A stretch of DNA of 48,114 nt from Methylobacterium segetis (GCF_004348265.1 NZ_SMNT01000032.1:1-48114), one strand, 5' to 3'; shown: positions 9,730 to 19,680, numbered from the stretch's first letter. Notes: a model not told the origin generated them from the sequence alone. Program-made: numbers and translations.

Positions 9730-9962
9730 GGCTCGACCGCTCCCTTGAGCTTCACGGTCATCGGGTTGCCGGCGCGGTCGAGGGTCTTTCCGGCGCTGAG
9801 GCGCACCCACCCCTCGCTGACGCAATATTCCTCGACGTTGGTCTTCTCGACGCCCTTGAAGCGCACCCCGACGCCGCGCTCCAGCGCCTTCTCGTCGTAG
9901 AAGGGGCTGTTCGGATTGACCGCGAGGCGGTCCGGAGGCGTGTCGGGCGTGGCGTCGGACAT
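9699..9962 (-). CDS. DUF3297 family protein
   Basis: The 87-residue protein matches DUF3297 along its whole length: PPDRLAVNPNSPFYDEKALERGVGVRF, KGVEKTNVEEYCVSEGWVRL, AGKTLDRAGNPMTVKLKG, VEPYF. Members are small cytoplasmic proteins common in alpha- and gammaproteobacteria; their function is unknown. It lies 42 bases after the acetyltransferase gene on the same strand and may be co-transcribed with it. Its 3' end overlaps the convergent small gene by 31 bases. Confidence 0.85.
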   Translation of the reverse strand: MSDATPDTPPDRLAVNPNSPFYDEKALERGVGVRFKGVEKTNVEEYCVSEGWVRLSAGKTLDRAGNPMTVKLKGAVEPYFRDGSAEG

Positions 9963-10004
9963 AGGGCTGGTCTCGTCTGCGTCGGATTTCAGCGCCTACG
10001 GGAT

Positions 10005-10625
10005 TCAGGGCCGCCCTGCAACGGCGCCGAGAGCCGCGATGAGCGCGTCCGCCCGGGGCGATTGCAGCAGCGGGACGAGGGAGGCGACGCGCTCCGGCGG
10101 GAGGTCCCACCACGCGCAGGCGAGCAGGGCCTCGACCGTCTCCGGATCGAAGCGATGGCGCGCGATCCGGCTCGGGTTGCCGACGACGATCGCGTAGGGC
10201 GGCACGTCGCGGCTGACGACGGCGCGCGCCCCGATCACCGCCCCATGCCCGATCGTGACCCCGGGCAGGATCAGGCATCCGGAACCCAGCCAGACATCGT
10301 GCCCGATCACCACGTCGCCACGGGAAACTTGGTAGTCCTGAGGGGCCTCGACGTCCGGCCAGAGGGCCGTCATCGCCGCGAACGGATAGGTGGAGATCCA
10401 CTCCGTCCGGTGGCCGCCGCCGAGCAGGATCTCGGCATCATCCGCGATGGAACAATAGCGCCCGATCGTCAGGTGCCGCCCCGACTTCGCGAAGCGCACC
10501 CGGGGCCTCCCGTAAGAATAGGCGCCGATGGAGAAACCGTGCTTCCGGACGAGACGGCGCAGGTGGATGCGGGTCTCGTTGTGCGGGTTGCGCGCATTCC
10601 GCAAGCGGTGCAACAGAACCTTCAA
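10005..10625 (-). CDS. CatB-related O-acetyltransferase (left-handed beta-helix)
   Basis: The protein is about 206 residues. It has the hexapeptide-repeat fold of xenobiotic/polysaccharide acetyltransferases: SIGAYSYG, LTIGRYCSIADDAEILLGGGHR, then VVIGHDVWLGSGCLILPGVTIGHGAVIGARAVVSRDVPPYAIVVGNPSR. The H in GGGH and the GNPSR C-cap are family hallmarks. It transfers acetyl from acetyl-CoA to a hydroxyl group of an unknown sugar or alcohol; a role on surface polysaccharide would suit the nearby glycosyltransferase. No in-frame ATG exists near the expected start. TTG at 10625 is my best choice because the protein then has a normal length and the gene stays clear of the divergent maeB; the exact start is uncertain. 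Confidence 0.82.
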   Translation of the reverse strand: MKVLLHRLRNARNPHNETRIHLRRLVRKHGFSIGAYSYGRPRVRFAKSGRHLTIGRYCSIADDAEILLGGGHRTEWISTYPFAAMTALWPDVEAPQDYQVSRGDVVIGHDVWLGSGCLILPGVTIGHGAVIGARAVVSRDVPPYAIVVGNPSRIARHRFDPETVEALLACAWWDLPPERVASLVPLLQSPRADALIAALGAVAGRP

Positions 10626-10691
10626 GCGGCGCGCCCCGTCCCGGCGCGGGCAGGCACCGTGCCGAGACGCGGCGAGCAGGGAGAGAGGGCC

Positions 10692-13025
10692 ATGGCCGAC
10701 AACATGTCCGAGGATCTCAAATCCGGGGCGCTCGTCTATCACCGTCTGCCCCGTCCCGGGAAGCTCGAGATCCAGGCCACCAAGCCGCTGGGCAACCAGC
10801 GCGACCTCGCCCTCGCCTATTCTCCCGGCGTCGCCGCCGCCTGCATGGCGATCCACGACGACCCGCAGGAAGCGGCGACCCTGACCATCCGCCAGAACCT
10901 CGTCGCCGTGCTCTCGAACGGCACCGCCGTGCTCGGCCTCGGCGATATCGGACCGCTCGCCTCGAAGCCCGTGATGGAGGGCAAGGCCGTCTTGTTCAAG
11001 AAGTTCGCCGGTATCGACGTGTTCGATATCGAGGTCGACGAGCACGATGTCGACAAGCTCGTCGACGTGGTCTGCGCGCTGGAGCCGACCTTCGGCGGCA
11101 TCAACCTTGAGGACATCAAGGCGCCCGAGTGCTTCGAGGTGGAGGAGCGCTGCCGGGCGCGGATGAACATCCCGGTCTTCCACGACGACCAGCACGGCAC
11201 CGCGATCATCGTGGCGGCGGCCGTGCTCAACGGGCTCGAACTCGCCGGCAAGCAACTGGCGGACGCCCGCATTGTGACCTCCGGCGCCGGCGCGGCGGCG
11301 ATCGCCTGCCTCAACCTCCTCGTGTCGCTCGGCGCCAAGCGCGAGAACATCACCGTCACCGACATCAAGGGCGTGGTCTTCAAGGGCCGCACCGAGCTGA
11401 TGGACCGCTGGAAGGAGGTCTACGCCCAGGAGACCGAGGCGCGCACGCTCGCCGACGTCATCGCGGGAACGGACGTCTTCATCGGCCTCTCGGCGGGCGG
11501 CGTCCTCAAGCCCGAATACCTGGAATCGATGGCGGAGAACCCGCTCATCATGGCGCTCGCCAACCCCTACCCCGAGATCATGCCGGACCTCGCGCAGGAG
11601 AAGCGCCCCGATGCGATGATCTGCACCGGGCGGTCCGACTTCCCGAACCAAGTCAACAACGTCCTGTGCTTCCCCTACATCTTCCGAGGGGCGCTGGACG
11701 TCGGTGCCACCTCGATCAACGAGGAGATGAAGAAGGCTGCCGTGAAGGCGATCGCGGCGCTCGCCCGCGAGACGCCCTCCGACGTCGTGGCCCGCGCCTA
11801 TGGCGGCGAAGCCCGGCCCTTCGGCCCCCGCTCTCTGATCCCGAGCCCGTTCGACCCGCGCCTGATCCTGCGCATCGCCCCGGCCGTGGCGAAGGCGGCG
11901 ATGGATTCGGGGGTCGCCGGGCGGCCGGTGGCCAACATCCAGGCCTATGCCGAATCCCTCGACCGGTTCGTGCACCGCTCCGGCTTCATCATGAAGCCGC
12001 TCTTCTCGAAGGCGAAGGAGGACCCGAAGCGGGTCATCTACGCCGAGGGCGAGGACGAGCGGGTACTGCGCGCCGTCCAGGCCATCGTCGAGGATGGGGT
12101 CGCCAAGCCGATTCTCGTCGGCCGCCCGCGGGTGATCGAGACCCGCCTCAAGCGCTTCGGATTGTCCCTGCGCCTCGGTGAGGATTTCGAGCTGATCGAT
12201 CCAGAGGACGATCCGCGCTACCGCAAATACGTGCAGACCTACCTCGACGTGGCCGGCCGCCGCGGCATCACCCCGGACGCCGCGCGCACGGTGGTGCGCA
12301 CCAACACGACGGTGATCGGCGCGATCGCGGTCCATCGCGGCGAGGCGGACGCGCTGATCTGCGGCCTGGAGGGCCGGTTCGAGACGCGGCTGCGGGCGAT
12401 CCGCGACATCATCGGGCTCAATCCCGGCGTGACCGAGTGCGCCGCGATGAGCCTGATCGTCACGAAGAAGGGGGCCTACGTCCTCGCCGACACCCATGTC
12501 CGGCACGACCCGACCGCGGAGGAGATCTGCGAGGTGGCGATCGCCTGCGCGAACCACGTGACGCGCTTCGGGCTGACGCCGAAGATCGCGCTCCTCAGCC
12601 ACTCCGATTTCGGCCAGTCGGATTCCGCCTCGGCCCGGAAGATGCGCCATGCCCTCGGGCTGATCGAGAAGCGCGCACCGGATATCCAGGTCGACGGCGA
12701 GATGCAGGCCGATTCCGCGATGTCGGAATTGGTGCGCGACCGGGTGCTGCCGGGCTCGCGGCTCAAGGGGGCGGCCAACGTCCTCATCTTCCCGAATCTC
12801 GACGCGGCCAACATCGCCTTCCAATTCGCGAAGGTCCTGTCCGACGCGCTGCCGGTGGGTCCGCTCCTGATCGGGCCGTCGAAGCCCGCCCACATCCTCA
12901 CGCCGTCCGTGACGGCCCGCGGCATCGTCAACATCACCGCCGCGGCGGTGGTCGAGGCCCAAGCCGGCGGCCCTCTCCGGGTCGAGGAGGGCGGCGAGTC
13001 CGGCGCCGGGATGATCTCGGAATAA
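10692..13025 (+). CDS. maeB: NADP-dependent malic enzyme with C-terminal phosphotransacetylase domain
   Basis: The 777-residue protein is the hybrid MaeB type. The malic enzyme domain covers about residues 1-430 ([28 protein letters not shown], the nucleotide fold [31 protein letters not shown]). The phosphotransacetylase-like domain covers about 445-777 ([47 protein letters not shown]). It decarboxylates malate to pyruvate and makes NADPH. The C-terminal domain is usually not catalytic and has been linked to acetyl-CoA regulation in the family. In a serine-cycle methylotroph this node matters for the use of C4 acids. ATG 10692 has AGGGAGAGAGGG just upstream. It is divergent from the acetyltransferase gene. 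Confidence 0.95.
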   Translation: MADNMSEDLKSGALVYHRLPRPGKLEIQATKPLGNQRDLALAYSPGVAAACMAIHDDPQEAATLTIRQNLVAVLSNGTAVLGLGDIGPLASKPVMEGKAVLFKKFAGIDVFDIEVDEHDVDKLVDVVCALEPTFGGINLEDIKAPECFEVEERCRARMNIPVFHDDQHGTAIIVAAAVLNGLELAGKQLADARIVTSGAGAAAIACLNLLVSLGAKRENITVTDIKGVVFKGRTELMDRWKEVYAQETEARTLADVIAGTDVFIGLSAGGVLKPEYLESMAENPLIMALANPYPEIMPDLAQEKRPDAMICTGRSDFPNQVNNVLCFPYIFRGALDVGATSINEEMKKAAVKAIAALARETPSDVVARAYGGEARPFGPRSLIPSPFDPRLILRIAPAVAKAAMDSGVAGRPVANIQAYAESLDRFVHRSGFIMKPLFSKAKEDPKRVIYAEGEDERVLRAVQAIVEDGVAKPILVGRPRVIETRLKRFGLSLRLGEDFELIDPEDDPRYRKYVQTYLDVAGRRGITPDAARTVVRTNTTVIGAIAVHRGEADALICGLEGRFETRLRAIRDIIGLNPGVTECAAMSLIVTKKGAYVLADTHVRHDPTAEEICEVAIACANHVTRFGLTPKIALLSHSDFGQSDSASARKMRHALGLIEKRAPDIQVDGEMQADSAMSELVRDRVLPGSRLKGAANVLIFPNLDAANIAFQFAKVLSDALPVGPLLIGPSKPAHILTPSVTARGIVNITAAAVVEAQAGGPLRVEEGGESGAGMISE

Positions 13026-13045
13026 GAAATCACCCTGAAAGGGTG

Positions 13046-13071
13046 GAGCCCCGGGCGTCGGCCCGGGGCTC
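13046..13071 (+). terminator. Terminator hairpin after maeB
   Basis: GAGCCCCGGGC, a 4-base loop, and the perfect 11-bp complement lie 21 bases after the maeB stop. CCGGTCTTTC follows. It sits between convergent genes (maeB on plus, the next on minus) and could serve both. Confidence 0.75.
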
Positions 13072-13096
13072 CCGGTCTTTCAGTCGAGCCCTCGCC

Positions 13097-13978
13097 TCAG
13101 AGCCGGTATCCCTCCGGCTTCACGGCACCGAGGCGCCCGCCGAAGAAGGCCGCGAGCGCGCCGAGGACGAGGGCCAGCGCCGCGTAGAGCGCTCCCTGTG
13201 CCGCCGCGCTGCGGGTCGCCTCGGCGGCGGCCTGCGCCTTCTGCTTGGCCTCGGTCGCGGCCTGCTCGTACTGCTTCTGGTAGGTCTGGACCTGGGCCCG
13301 CGCCTGATCCACCGGGATGTTCTGCGCCTTGGCCAGCGCCTCCGCGGCCCGATCCTCGGCCTTGGCCTTCTCGCCGGCATCACCCGACAGATACGCGCGG
13401 ATGGCGCCGACGGCCGCGTCGCGGAGCGCCGCCGGGTCCTGCCCGCCGGTGGATTGACGGACCTGCTGCTCGATTCCTTCGAGAGGGTTCGAGATCTTGT
13501 TCAGGTTCGGTGCCGCGACCTGGGCCGCCGTCTGCACCGAACTGCCGATCGCCTGACCCGCGCCGCCGATCGCGCTCGACACCGTGCCGAAGGCGCCACC
13601 GATCAGGCCGCCGACCGTCGAGGTGAGGAGATAGAGCACGACGAGGGTCGTCACTGCCCAGGAGACGAGGCCGTGATAGGCCGCAGTCGAACCGGACGCC
13701 CGCCCCGACAGACGCCCGGCGAGATAGCCGCCGATCAACGAGGCGACGATGCCGGATCCGACCCACCAGAGGCCGGCCGTGAGGGAGGCCGTGCCGGCGC
13801 TCGGATTGCCCGCACCCGTTGTGCTGAGCGCCGACAGGCCGACCCCGAGGCCGATCATGTTGAGAATGATCTGCGCGACCAGGGCCGCGACGGCGCCGGC
13901 GAAAATCGCGCCCCAGGAGACCTGATGCAGCAGGACGGCACGGGCTTCGGCCGGTGCGACGGAGGACGAGAGGGCCAA
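13097..13978 (-). CDS. Membrane protein of unknown function (multi-TM with helical C-terminal domain)
   Basis: The 293-residue protein has an N-terminal membrane part with three segments: WGAIFAGAVAALVAQIILNMIGLG, LWWVGSGIVASLIGGYLAG and LVSWAVTTLVVLYLLTSTVGGLIGG. An Ala/Gln-rich predicted coiled-coil stretch of about 100 residues follows (AKAEDRAAEALAKAQNIPVDQARAQVQTYQKQYEQAATEAKQKAQAAA). A last membrane helix (GALYAALALVLGALAAFFGG) closes the protein. Relatives in Methylobacterium are often annotated as PhnA-like, but I see nothing that supports a link to phosphonate metabolism. The start is a TTG at 13978 with AGGAG seven bases upstream. It lies about 60 bases behind another small membrane protein gene, so the two are probably co-transcribed. 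The layout suggests an envelope or stress role, which is inference. Confidence 0.75.
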   Translation of the reverse strand: MALSSSVAPAEARAVLLHQVSWGAIFAGAVAALVAQIILNMIGLGVGLSALSTTGAGNPSAGTASLTAGLWWVGSGIVASLIGGYLAGRLSGRASGSTAAYHGLVSWAVTTLVVLYLLTSTVGGLIGGAFGTVSSAIGGAGQAIGSSVQTAAQVAAPNLNKISNPLEGIEQQVRQSTGGQDPAALRDAAVGAIRAYLSGDAGEKAKAEDRAAEALAKAQNIPVDQARAQVQTYQKQYEQAATEAKQKAQAAAEATRSAAAQGALYAALALVLGALAAFFGGRLGAVKPEGYRL

Positions 13979-14039
13979 GATGGAACTCCTTGCTGAAGAC
14001 GATGGCGTGTGAGGGAATGCGCAGGCGAGATAGGGTCGC

Positions 14040-14381
14040 TCAGCGGCGGCCGTGCAGGATCAGGCCGAGCCCGTATCCGACGAGTCCGGCAACGAGGAGC
14101 GCCGCGATGGGTCGGCCGCCGACCTGCTCCACGACGGCCTCGCCGCCCATGCGGAGCGACCGCAAACCCCGATCGTAGACTTCACCCGTATGCTCGGCCG
14201 CCTCGTCGGCGGCTTGGCCGATCGCCTCGCGGGCACCCGCGAGCAGCCGCTCGCCGCGTGCCTCGGCGGAGCGCAGGCGGCCGCCGATCCGGGCCCCGCT
14301 ATCCCCCGTGACATCGCCGAGCGCACTCTCGGCATCGCCGGCGATTTCCTTGGCGGCGGCGCTGATGGAATTCAGGGTCAT
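14040..14381 (-). CDS. Small ElaB/YqjD-like (DUF883-type) membrane-anchored protein
   Basis: The protein is 113 residues from ATG 14381. An amphipathic helical domain covers residues 1-85 (ISAAAKEIAGDAESALGDVTG, REAIGQAADEAAEHTGEVYDRGLRSL). A single C-terminal membrane helix ends in a positive tail (PIAALLVAGLVGYGLGLILHGRR). This is the shape of the ElaB/YqjD/DUF883 group, which anchors to the inner membrane by its C-terminus and in enterobacteria associates with ribosomes in stationary phase. ATG 14381 is preferred because GGAGA lies seven bases ahead. ATG 14399 would add MSGDKH. It is the upstream partner of the membrane protein at 13097-13978. Confidence 0.68.
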   Translation of the reverse strand: MTLNSISAAAKEIAGDAESALGDVTGDSGARIGGRLRSAEARGERLLAGAREAIGQAADEAAEHTGEVYDRGLRSLRMGGEAVVEQVGGRPIAALLVAGLVGYGLGLILHGRR

Positions 14382-14399
14382 GTGCTTGTCTCCGGACAT

Positions 14400-14812
14400 G
14401 GATCCGCTCTCGCGGGCGGCAGGGCCGACCGCGTCGCGGGATCCCGGTAGGATTGATCTGCTCTCGATCGGGAATGGCGCGGCGGAGGCGCATGGCGCCG
14501 CCGGTGAGACCGGGACGCCCTCCTGCCGATGCCGGCCCGAACCTCGACGAACACCCTCATGCCAGGGATCGCGAGGATCGGACCGAGACGACGGCCTGCC
14601 GAGTGTCCCTGTCACGCTCCCGATCGATGCGCCGCGTCTGGCGCGGCGGGTGAACGCGAGATGGGGCGCTTTCGCACCAGGGCAATGATGCGATTTCACC
14701 AATCCAGAGCCGAAGGCACGATCACAAAGTCGTGCTTCTACTTTGAATTGTATAATCTAGGTTGTGAGTTGCGGAGTGCGGTGCGGCCCCGGCTGCGTGG
14801 GCGCGGCCGGTC
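14400..14812. other. Non-coding interval with an AT-rich patch
   Basis: About 410 bases between the ppx stop and the small ElaB-like gene, both on the minus strand, hold no convincing gene. Bases 14717-14762 are strikingly AT-rich for this genome. They include an inverted repeat GCACGA-N8-TCGTGC (14716-14735) and a perfect TATAAT at 14751-14756 on the plus strand with no good -35. The minus-strand promoter of the downstream pair is probably somewhere here, but I cannot place it. Confidence 0.5.
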
Positions 14813-16354
14813 TCAGCCGATCTCGATCCTGCCGTCGAGGCCGAGGATGCGCCCGAGGCCGCGGACGCGGTTGAGCAGGCGGTCGCCGGCGAGAGCCTCC
14901 CAGGCCGGAGGCAGGCGCAGCACGACCTTGCCGTCCTCCACCACCAGGGGCATCCGTTCCAGCGTCCCGCCCATCCCGGCCGAGATCGGGAAGGCGACGC
15001 GCAGGAGGCCACCGACGAGGCGGGCCCGGTCGAACAGACGAGGGCCGGCGAGGCTGCGCAGCATCGGGCTCGCCTTCTCCGGTGCGACGCCCTCGTGGCG
15101 GAAATAGACGGCCAGCGCCAGATAGGCCCGGCCCGGGTGATCGACGCCAACGAAGGCCGCGTTCGTGATGATGTTGATGCTCTGCTCGCCGCGGTAATCG
15201 GGGTGGGCCCGCCAGCCGATGTCGGAGAGCAGGCAGGCGGCGTGGCGCAGGCGCCGCTCGTCCGCCGTCTCCGGCCCGTCGAGGGTTTCGACGAACCGGT
15301 CGGTCCAGGCGAGGAGTTCTTCCCCGTGCGCGGGCGAACGGGCACGCAGGGCGTTCAATTCGGAGGCCGCGGCGATCAGCGGGTCGATCAGTCGTGTCTC
15401 GCGGTCGAGCTGCTCGAAGAGCAGGCCCTCCCGCACGCCGGAGGCCGAGATCGCGACCTCCCGCGGGCGACCCGCCCGGATGATCTCCTCCAAAACCACG
15501 GCACCGTAGGCGAGGAGCGGCCGCCGCGCCTCGGAGATCGACTCGACGTCCTGCAACTGCGCCGCGTCGACCTGCTCGACCATCTCCAGGAAGTTCAGCT
15601 CGTCCGTCGGCTCCACGCTGTAGCCGTGCATCACGTGGACGGGGTAGCCGCGGGCCGCTTGGTGCAGACGCGCCAGCGCCCGCCACGTGCCGCCGACCGC
15701 GTAGAAGCTGCGGCCCTTCAGCGTCTCGAGCTGCGGCGCCGCCTTCTTGAGGTGCTCGCGCACGAGCTTGGCCGCCTTCTTGAGGGAGCCGCCAGAGAGG
15801 TCCTGGAGCGCGAGACCGCCGAGCGGCATCGTCACGCCCTGCCCCACGATGAAGCCGCGCACGTCCACGAGTTCCAGGGAGCCGCCGCCGAGATCGCCCA
15901 CCACGCCGTCAGGCGCGTGAAAGCCCGAGATCACGCCGAGAGCCGAGAGTTCCGCCTCGCGCCGGCCGGAGAGCAGCTCGATCTTCTGCCCGCAGGCGGC
16001 TTCCGCCGCCGCCAGGAAGGCGGGGCCGTTCTCGGCGTCGCGTGCGGCAGCGGTTGCCAGCACGAACAGACGCGAGACCCGCATCGTCGTGCACAGGACC
16101 CGGAAGCGGGCGAGCGCGGAGAGGGCTCGGCGCGTCGCGTCCTCGTTGAGCCGGCCCGTGGTCAGCACAGTCCGGCCGAGCCCGCAGAGCACCTTCTCGT
16201 TGTAGAGCGGGGTCGGAGCCCGGGTCAGCCCGTCATACGCGACGAGGCGGACCGAGTTCGATCCGATGTCGATGATGGCGACGGGGGCGAGACGCTCGCC
16301 GTCGTCGGAGGGGTCGGATTGCACGAGCGTCAGGTTGGTGCGCTGGAGCCCCAA
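14813..16354 (-). CDS. ppx: Exopolyphosphatase / guanosine pentaphosphatase family (Ppx/GppA)
   Basis: The 513-residue protein has the ASKHA-fold Ppx/GppA signature. The phosphate-1 loop is VAIIDIGSNSVRLVAYDG and the second loop is GVVGDLGGGSLELVDV. A YAVGGTWRALARLH segment is followed by an HD-like helical C-terminal half (LRHAACLLSDIGWRAHPDYRGEQ). The enzyme releases phosphate from the ends of polyphosphate, and family members can also hydrolyse pppGpp. The start is a TTG at 16354 with GAGGG about nine bases upstream; a GTG a few codons later is possible. It follows ppk on the same strand with about 100 bases between, so synthesis and breakdown of polyphosphate are encoded together. Confidence 0.93.
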   Translation of the reverse strand: MGLQRTNLTLVQSDPSDDGERLAPVAIIDIGSNSVRLVAYDGLTRAPTPLYNEKVLCGLGRTVLTTGRLNEDATRRALSALARFRVLCTTMRVSRLFVLATAAARDAENGPAFLAAAEAACGQKIELLSGRREAELSALGVISGFHAPDGVVGDLGGGSLELVDVRGFIVGQGVTMPLGGLALQDLSGGSLKKAAKLVREHLKKAAPQLETLKGRSFYAVGGTWRALARLHQAARGYPVHVMHGYSVEPTDELNFLEMVEQVDAAQLQDVESISEARRPLLAYGAVVLEEIIRAGRPREVAISASGVREGLLFEQLDRETRLIDPLIAAASELNALRARSPAHGEELLAWTDRFVETLDGPETADERRLRHAACLLSDIGWRAHPDYRGEQSINIITNAAFVGVDHPGRAYLALAVYFRHEGVAPEKASPMLRSLAGPRLFDRARLVGGLLRVAFPISAGMGGTLERMPLVVEDGKVVLRLPPAWEALAGDRLLNRVRGLGRILGLDGRIEIG

Positions 16355-16431
16355 GGCGCGTATCCCTCGTTTCGGGCCCGCGGGCGGCCGCCGCGGGCTC
16401 GGCTTCGCTCAGGCGCCGCGCCGGATCCCAT

Positions 16432-16450
16432 CCCGGGCCCGAGGCCCGGG
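16432..16450 (-). repeat. GC hairpin between ppk and ppx
   Basis: CCCGGGCC-CGA-GGCCCGGG, 8-bp perfect arms directly after the ppk stop. It may attenuate read-through from ppk into ppx or stabilise the ppk 3' end. No T-run follows. Confidence 0.4.
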
Positions 16451-16451
16451 C

Positions 16452-18872
16452 TCAGGTCCGCTGCGCTCTGCGACTGAGCGCGCGGGGGCTCGATTTCTTC
16501 GACGACTTGCCGCGCCCGGACAGGCTCGGATTCGTCATGAAATACTTGTGCGCGTTGAACGGCTCCTCGCCGTCCGCGGGCTTCATGCGCTCGCTCGCCC
16601 CGGACGCCAGTACACGCCAGCTCTGCCGGTTGTCGAGGAGGTTCGCCAGCATGATCTGATCGAGCACCTGCTGATGCACAGTCGGATTGAGGATCGGCAG
16701 GAGCGATTCCACGCGCCGGTCGAGGTTGCGCTGCATCAGGTCGGCCGAGGAAATGTAGACCGTGGCCTTCGGATGGGGCAGCCCGACACCGTTGCCGAAG
16801 GCGTAGATGCGGCCGTGCTCTAGGAAGCGTCCGACGATCGACTTCACCCGGATCGTCTCTGAGAGCCCGGGGATCCCCGGGCGCAGGCAGCAGATACCGC
16901 GCACGATGCAGTCGATCTGCACGCCGGAGCAGGAGGCGTCGTAGAGCGCGTCGATGATCTGCTGGTCGACGAGCGAGTTGCACTTGATCCAGATCGCGGC
17001 GGGCCGGCCCGCCTTGGCGTGCTCCACCTCCGCCTCGATATGCTCCAGGAGCCGCGTCTTGAGGGTCAGTGGGGAGACCGCCATCCGCTCGAGCTCGGCC
17101 GGCTCCGCGTATCCGGTGATGAAGTTGAAGAGGCGGGAGACGTCGCGGGCGATGGCGGGATCCGCCGTGAAGAAGGACAGGTCCGTGTAGATGCGGGCCG
17201 TGATCGGGTGATAGTTGCCGGTGCCGACATGGCAGTAGGTGACGAGCCGGTCGCCCTCGCGCCGGACCACCATCGAGAGCTTCGCGTGGGTCTTCAGCTC
17301 CACGAAGCCGAACACCACCTGCGCACCCGCCTTCTCGAGGTTGCGCGCCCAGCGGATATTGGCTTCCTCGTCGAAGCGGGCCTTCAATTCGACAAGGGCG
17401 GTGACCGATTTGCCGGCCTCGGCGGCCTCGGCGAGCGCCGCGACGATCGGCGAATTCGAGGAGGTGCGGTAGAGGGTCTGCTTGATCGCCACCACGTTCG
17501 GGTCGCGGGCGGCCTGGAAGAGGAATTGCACCACGGAGTCGAACGACTCGTAGGGGTGGTGGACGATGAAGTCCTTCTGCCGGATCGCCGCGAAGACGTC
17601 GCCGCCCGATTCCCGGATGCGCTCGGGGAAGCGCGGATTGTAGGGCTTGAACTTGAGATCCGGCCGGTCGATCCCGACGATCTGCGACAATTCGTTGAGC
17701 GCGAGCATTCCCTCGATCAGGAACACGGCCTCGCTCGCGATCTCCAGCTCGTCCGCCACGAAGGCGCGGAGATCCTCCGGCATCCCGGCCTCGACCTCGA
17801 GGCGGATCACCACCCCGCGGCGGCGCTGCTTCAGCGCGGTCTCAAAGTGGAGGACGAGATCTTCCGCCTCCTCCTCGATCTCGAGATCGGAGTCGCGCAC
17901 CACCCGGAAGGCGCCCTGGCCGCGGACGAGATAGCCCGGGAAGAGCCGGCCGGTGAACATCACGATCACCTGCTCGATCGCGATGAAGCGGGCGACCGGA
18001 TCTCCGGCGAGGTCCGGCAGGCGCACGAAGCGGTCGAGCACGGCCGGCAGGCGGATCAGGGCGCGCAACACCCGTCCGTCGCGCGGGCGCACCAGCATCA
18101 GGGCGATGGTGGAGCCGAGATTCGGGATGAAGGGGAAGGGGTGGGCCGGGTCGATCGCGAGGGGTGTCAGGACGGGGAAGACGTGGTTGAGGAAGTAATC
18201 CTCCAGCCAGCGCCCGTGCTCGGCCGCGAGCTCACCCGGATCGACGAGGTCGATGTCGACGCCGTGCAGCTCGGCCTTCAATTCGCGCCAGCGCGCCTGC
18301 TGGTCCTCGGCGAGGCGCGAGACCTCGTGGCCGATCCGCAGGAGCTGCTCGGAGGGCGTCAGGCCGTCCTGCGAGGGCACGACGAGGCCCGCGCGGACCT
18401 GATCATGCAGGCCGGCCACGCGCACCATGAAGAACTCGTCGAGGTTGTTGGCCGAGATGGAGAGGAAGCGCAGCTGCTCCAGCAACGGGTGATTGGTGTT
18501 GGAGGCCTCTTCCAGCACGCGCCGGTTGAACTGCAGCCAGGACAATTCGCGGTTGACGAAGCGCTCGGGCGAGTGCCGCAGATGACGCCCCGCCTCCAGC
18601 ACCGGCTCGCGGGCCGTGCTGCCGGCGAGGTCGGCGGCCGGCTCGGTCCGCGTCTCGGCGGATTCCGCCGTCGCCGGCCAATCATCGGCGGCCTCGGCCG
18701 GTGCCTTGGACGCGCCGCCGCGGGTCGCGGGCATGCGGCGCACGGCCGCCGTGCGCGCCGCGGCAGCCTGCGCCGGGGCGCGCCGGCGGGACGGCGCGGC
18801 GGGATCGCGGATCTCGACGGCCTCCGGAGCCTCGTTCTCCCGTGCGTCCGTGCTCGGCTCCATCTCCGACAC
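16452..18872 (-). CDS. ppk: Polyphosphate kinase 1
   Basis: The 806-residue protein is a PPK1, which makes polyphosphate from ATP at the inner membrane face. The core starts at about residue 100 ([23 protein letters not shown]). The autophosphorylated histidine is H529 in [15 protein letters not shown], and the second conserved histidine is H685 in [15 protein letters not shown]. Both match the E. coli catalytic pair in context. The first 100 residues are an Ala/Arg/Glu-rich, low-complexity extension absent from most PPK1 enzymes, and the C-terminal 30 residues are Ser/Arg/Lys-rich. The start is a GTG at 18872 with GGAGG seven bases ahead; ATG 18863 is the alternative. It lies between hdaA and ppx on the same strand. 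Confidence 0.95.
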   Translation of the reverse strand: MSEMEPSTDARENEAPEAVEIRDPAAPSRRRAPAQAAAARTAAVRRMPATRGGASKAPAEAADDWPATAESAETRTEPAADLAGSTAREPVLEAGRHLRHSPERFVNRELSWLQFNRRVLEEASNTNHPLLEQLRFLSISANNLDEFFMVRVAGLHDQVRAGLVVPSQDGLTPSEQLLRIGHEVSRLAEDQQARWRELKAELHGVDIDLVDPGELAAEHGRWLEDYFLNHVFPVLTPLAIDPAHPFPFIPNLGSTIALMLVRPRDGRVLRALIRLPAVLDRFVRLPDLAGDPVARFIAIEQVIVMFTGRLFPGYLVRGQGAFRVVRDSDLEIEEEAEDLVLHFETALKQRRRGVVIRLEVEAGMPEDLRAFVADELEIASEAVFLIEGMLALNELSQIVGIDRPDLKFKPYNPRFPERIRESGGDVFAAIRQKDFIVHHPYESFDSVVQFLFQAARDPNVVAIKQTLYRTSSNSPIVAALAEAAEAGKSVTALVELKARFDEEANIRWARNLEKAGAQVVFGFVELKTHAKLSMVVRREGDRLVTYCHVGTGNYHPITARIYTDLSFFTADPAIARDVSRLFNFITGYAEPAELERMAVSPLTLKTRLLEHIEAEVEHAKAGRPAAIWIKCNSLVDQQIIDALYDASCSGVQIDCIVRGICCLRPGIPGLSETIRVKSIVGRFLEHGRIYAFGNGVGLPHPKATVYISSADLMQRNLDRRVESLLPILNPTVHQQVLDQIMLANLLDNRQSWRVLASGASERMKPADGEEPFNAHKYFMTNPSLSGRGKSSKKSSPRALSRRAQRT

Positions 18873-18978
18873 CCTTCATCCTCCGCTTGCCGTCTTCCGG
18901 GCGGGCTCACTAGCACGCGCGCCCGGCATTGATTTGACAGTTCCGTGACGCCGGCCGCCGAATTCGCCGTCGGCCGGC

Positions 18979-19680
18979 TCAGTCGCCCTCCTCCTGCATC
19001 CCGAGGCGCTCCAGCACCGCGAGCGCGAGCGGCCGGGTGATCCGGCGCCCTCGGCCGAGGGCGTCGCGGTCGAGCTCGCTCACGACCTCGCGGGCGCGGG
19101 CGAGCGACCGGTCGATGCGGAGCGCCAGAGCATCGACGACGCTCAGATCGACCACGAGTTGCCGGTCGACGAACAGCTTCACGATCACCGCCCTGAGCAG
19201 GGCGTCGTCCGGGGGCAGGATGCTCGCGCCCGGGGCGAGCCGCAGGCGCGAGAGCAGGTCCGGCGTCCGGATCCCGAGCCCGTCGACGGGCTCCGCGCTG
19301 GTGACCAGCACCGGGCAGCGCCGCTCGCGGGCGAGGTTGAGAAGGTGGAACAGGGCGGCCTCGTCGAGGCTCCCGGCCCTGTCGACATCCTCGACGACGA
19401 GGGCGCCGTTCGAGACGAGGTGCGTGACGCTGGCGGCGCCGACCTCGGCGGCGGTCACGGTCCAGGCATGGGCCCGCGTCGCCCAGATCGAGGCGAGATG
19501 GCTCTTGCCGCTGCCTGACGGGCCGGTGAGGACGAGCACCGTATCCGGCCAATCGGGCCACGCCTCGATCAGGGCGTAGGCCGCCTCGTTGGCGGGGCTC
19601 ACGAGGAAGTCCTCGCGGCCGTAGCGCGGGTCCAGGGGCAGATCGAACGTGAGTTGTCGGGGCGGTGCGTTCTCGCGCAT
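18979..19680 (-). CDS. hdaA: DnaA-related regulatory ATPase HdaA
   Basis: The 233-residue protein is a DnaA AAA+ domain without the DNA-binding domain IV. It has a Walker A (LTGPSGSGKSHLA), a Walker B (GALVVEDVDRAG) and a C-terminal sensor-2 region (RSLARAREVVSELDRDALGRGR). At the N-terminus, QLTFDLP (residues 9-15) is a sliding-clamp binding motif like that of Hda. The protein is therefore expected to dock on the beta clamp and trigger ATP hydrolysis by DnaA after initiation, which limits replication to once per cycle. Placement upstream of ppk is common in Hyphomicrobiales. The gene follows the permease gene by seven bases. Confidence 0.9.
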   Translation of the reverse strand: MRENAPPRQLTFDLPLDPRYGREDFLVSPANEAAYALIEAWPDWPDTVLVLTGPSGSGKSHLASIWATRAHAWTVTAAEVGAASVTHLVSNGALVVEDVDRAGSLDEAALFHLLNLARERRCPVLVTSAEPVDGLGIRTPDLLSRLRLAPGASILPPDDALLRAVIVKLFVDRQLVVDLSVVDALALRIDRSLARAREVVSELDRDALGRGRRITRPLALAVLERLGMQEEGD

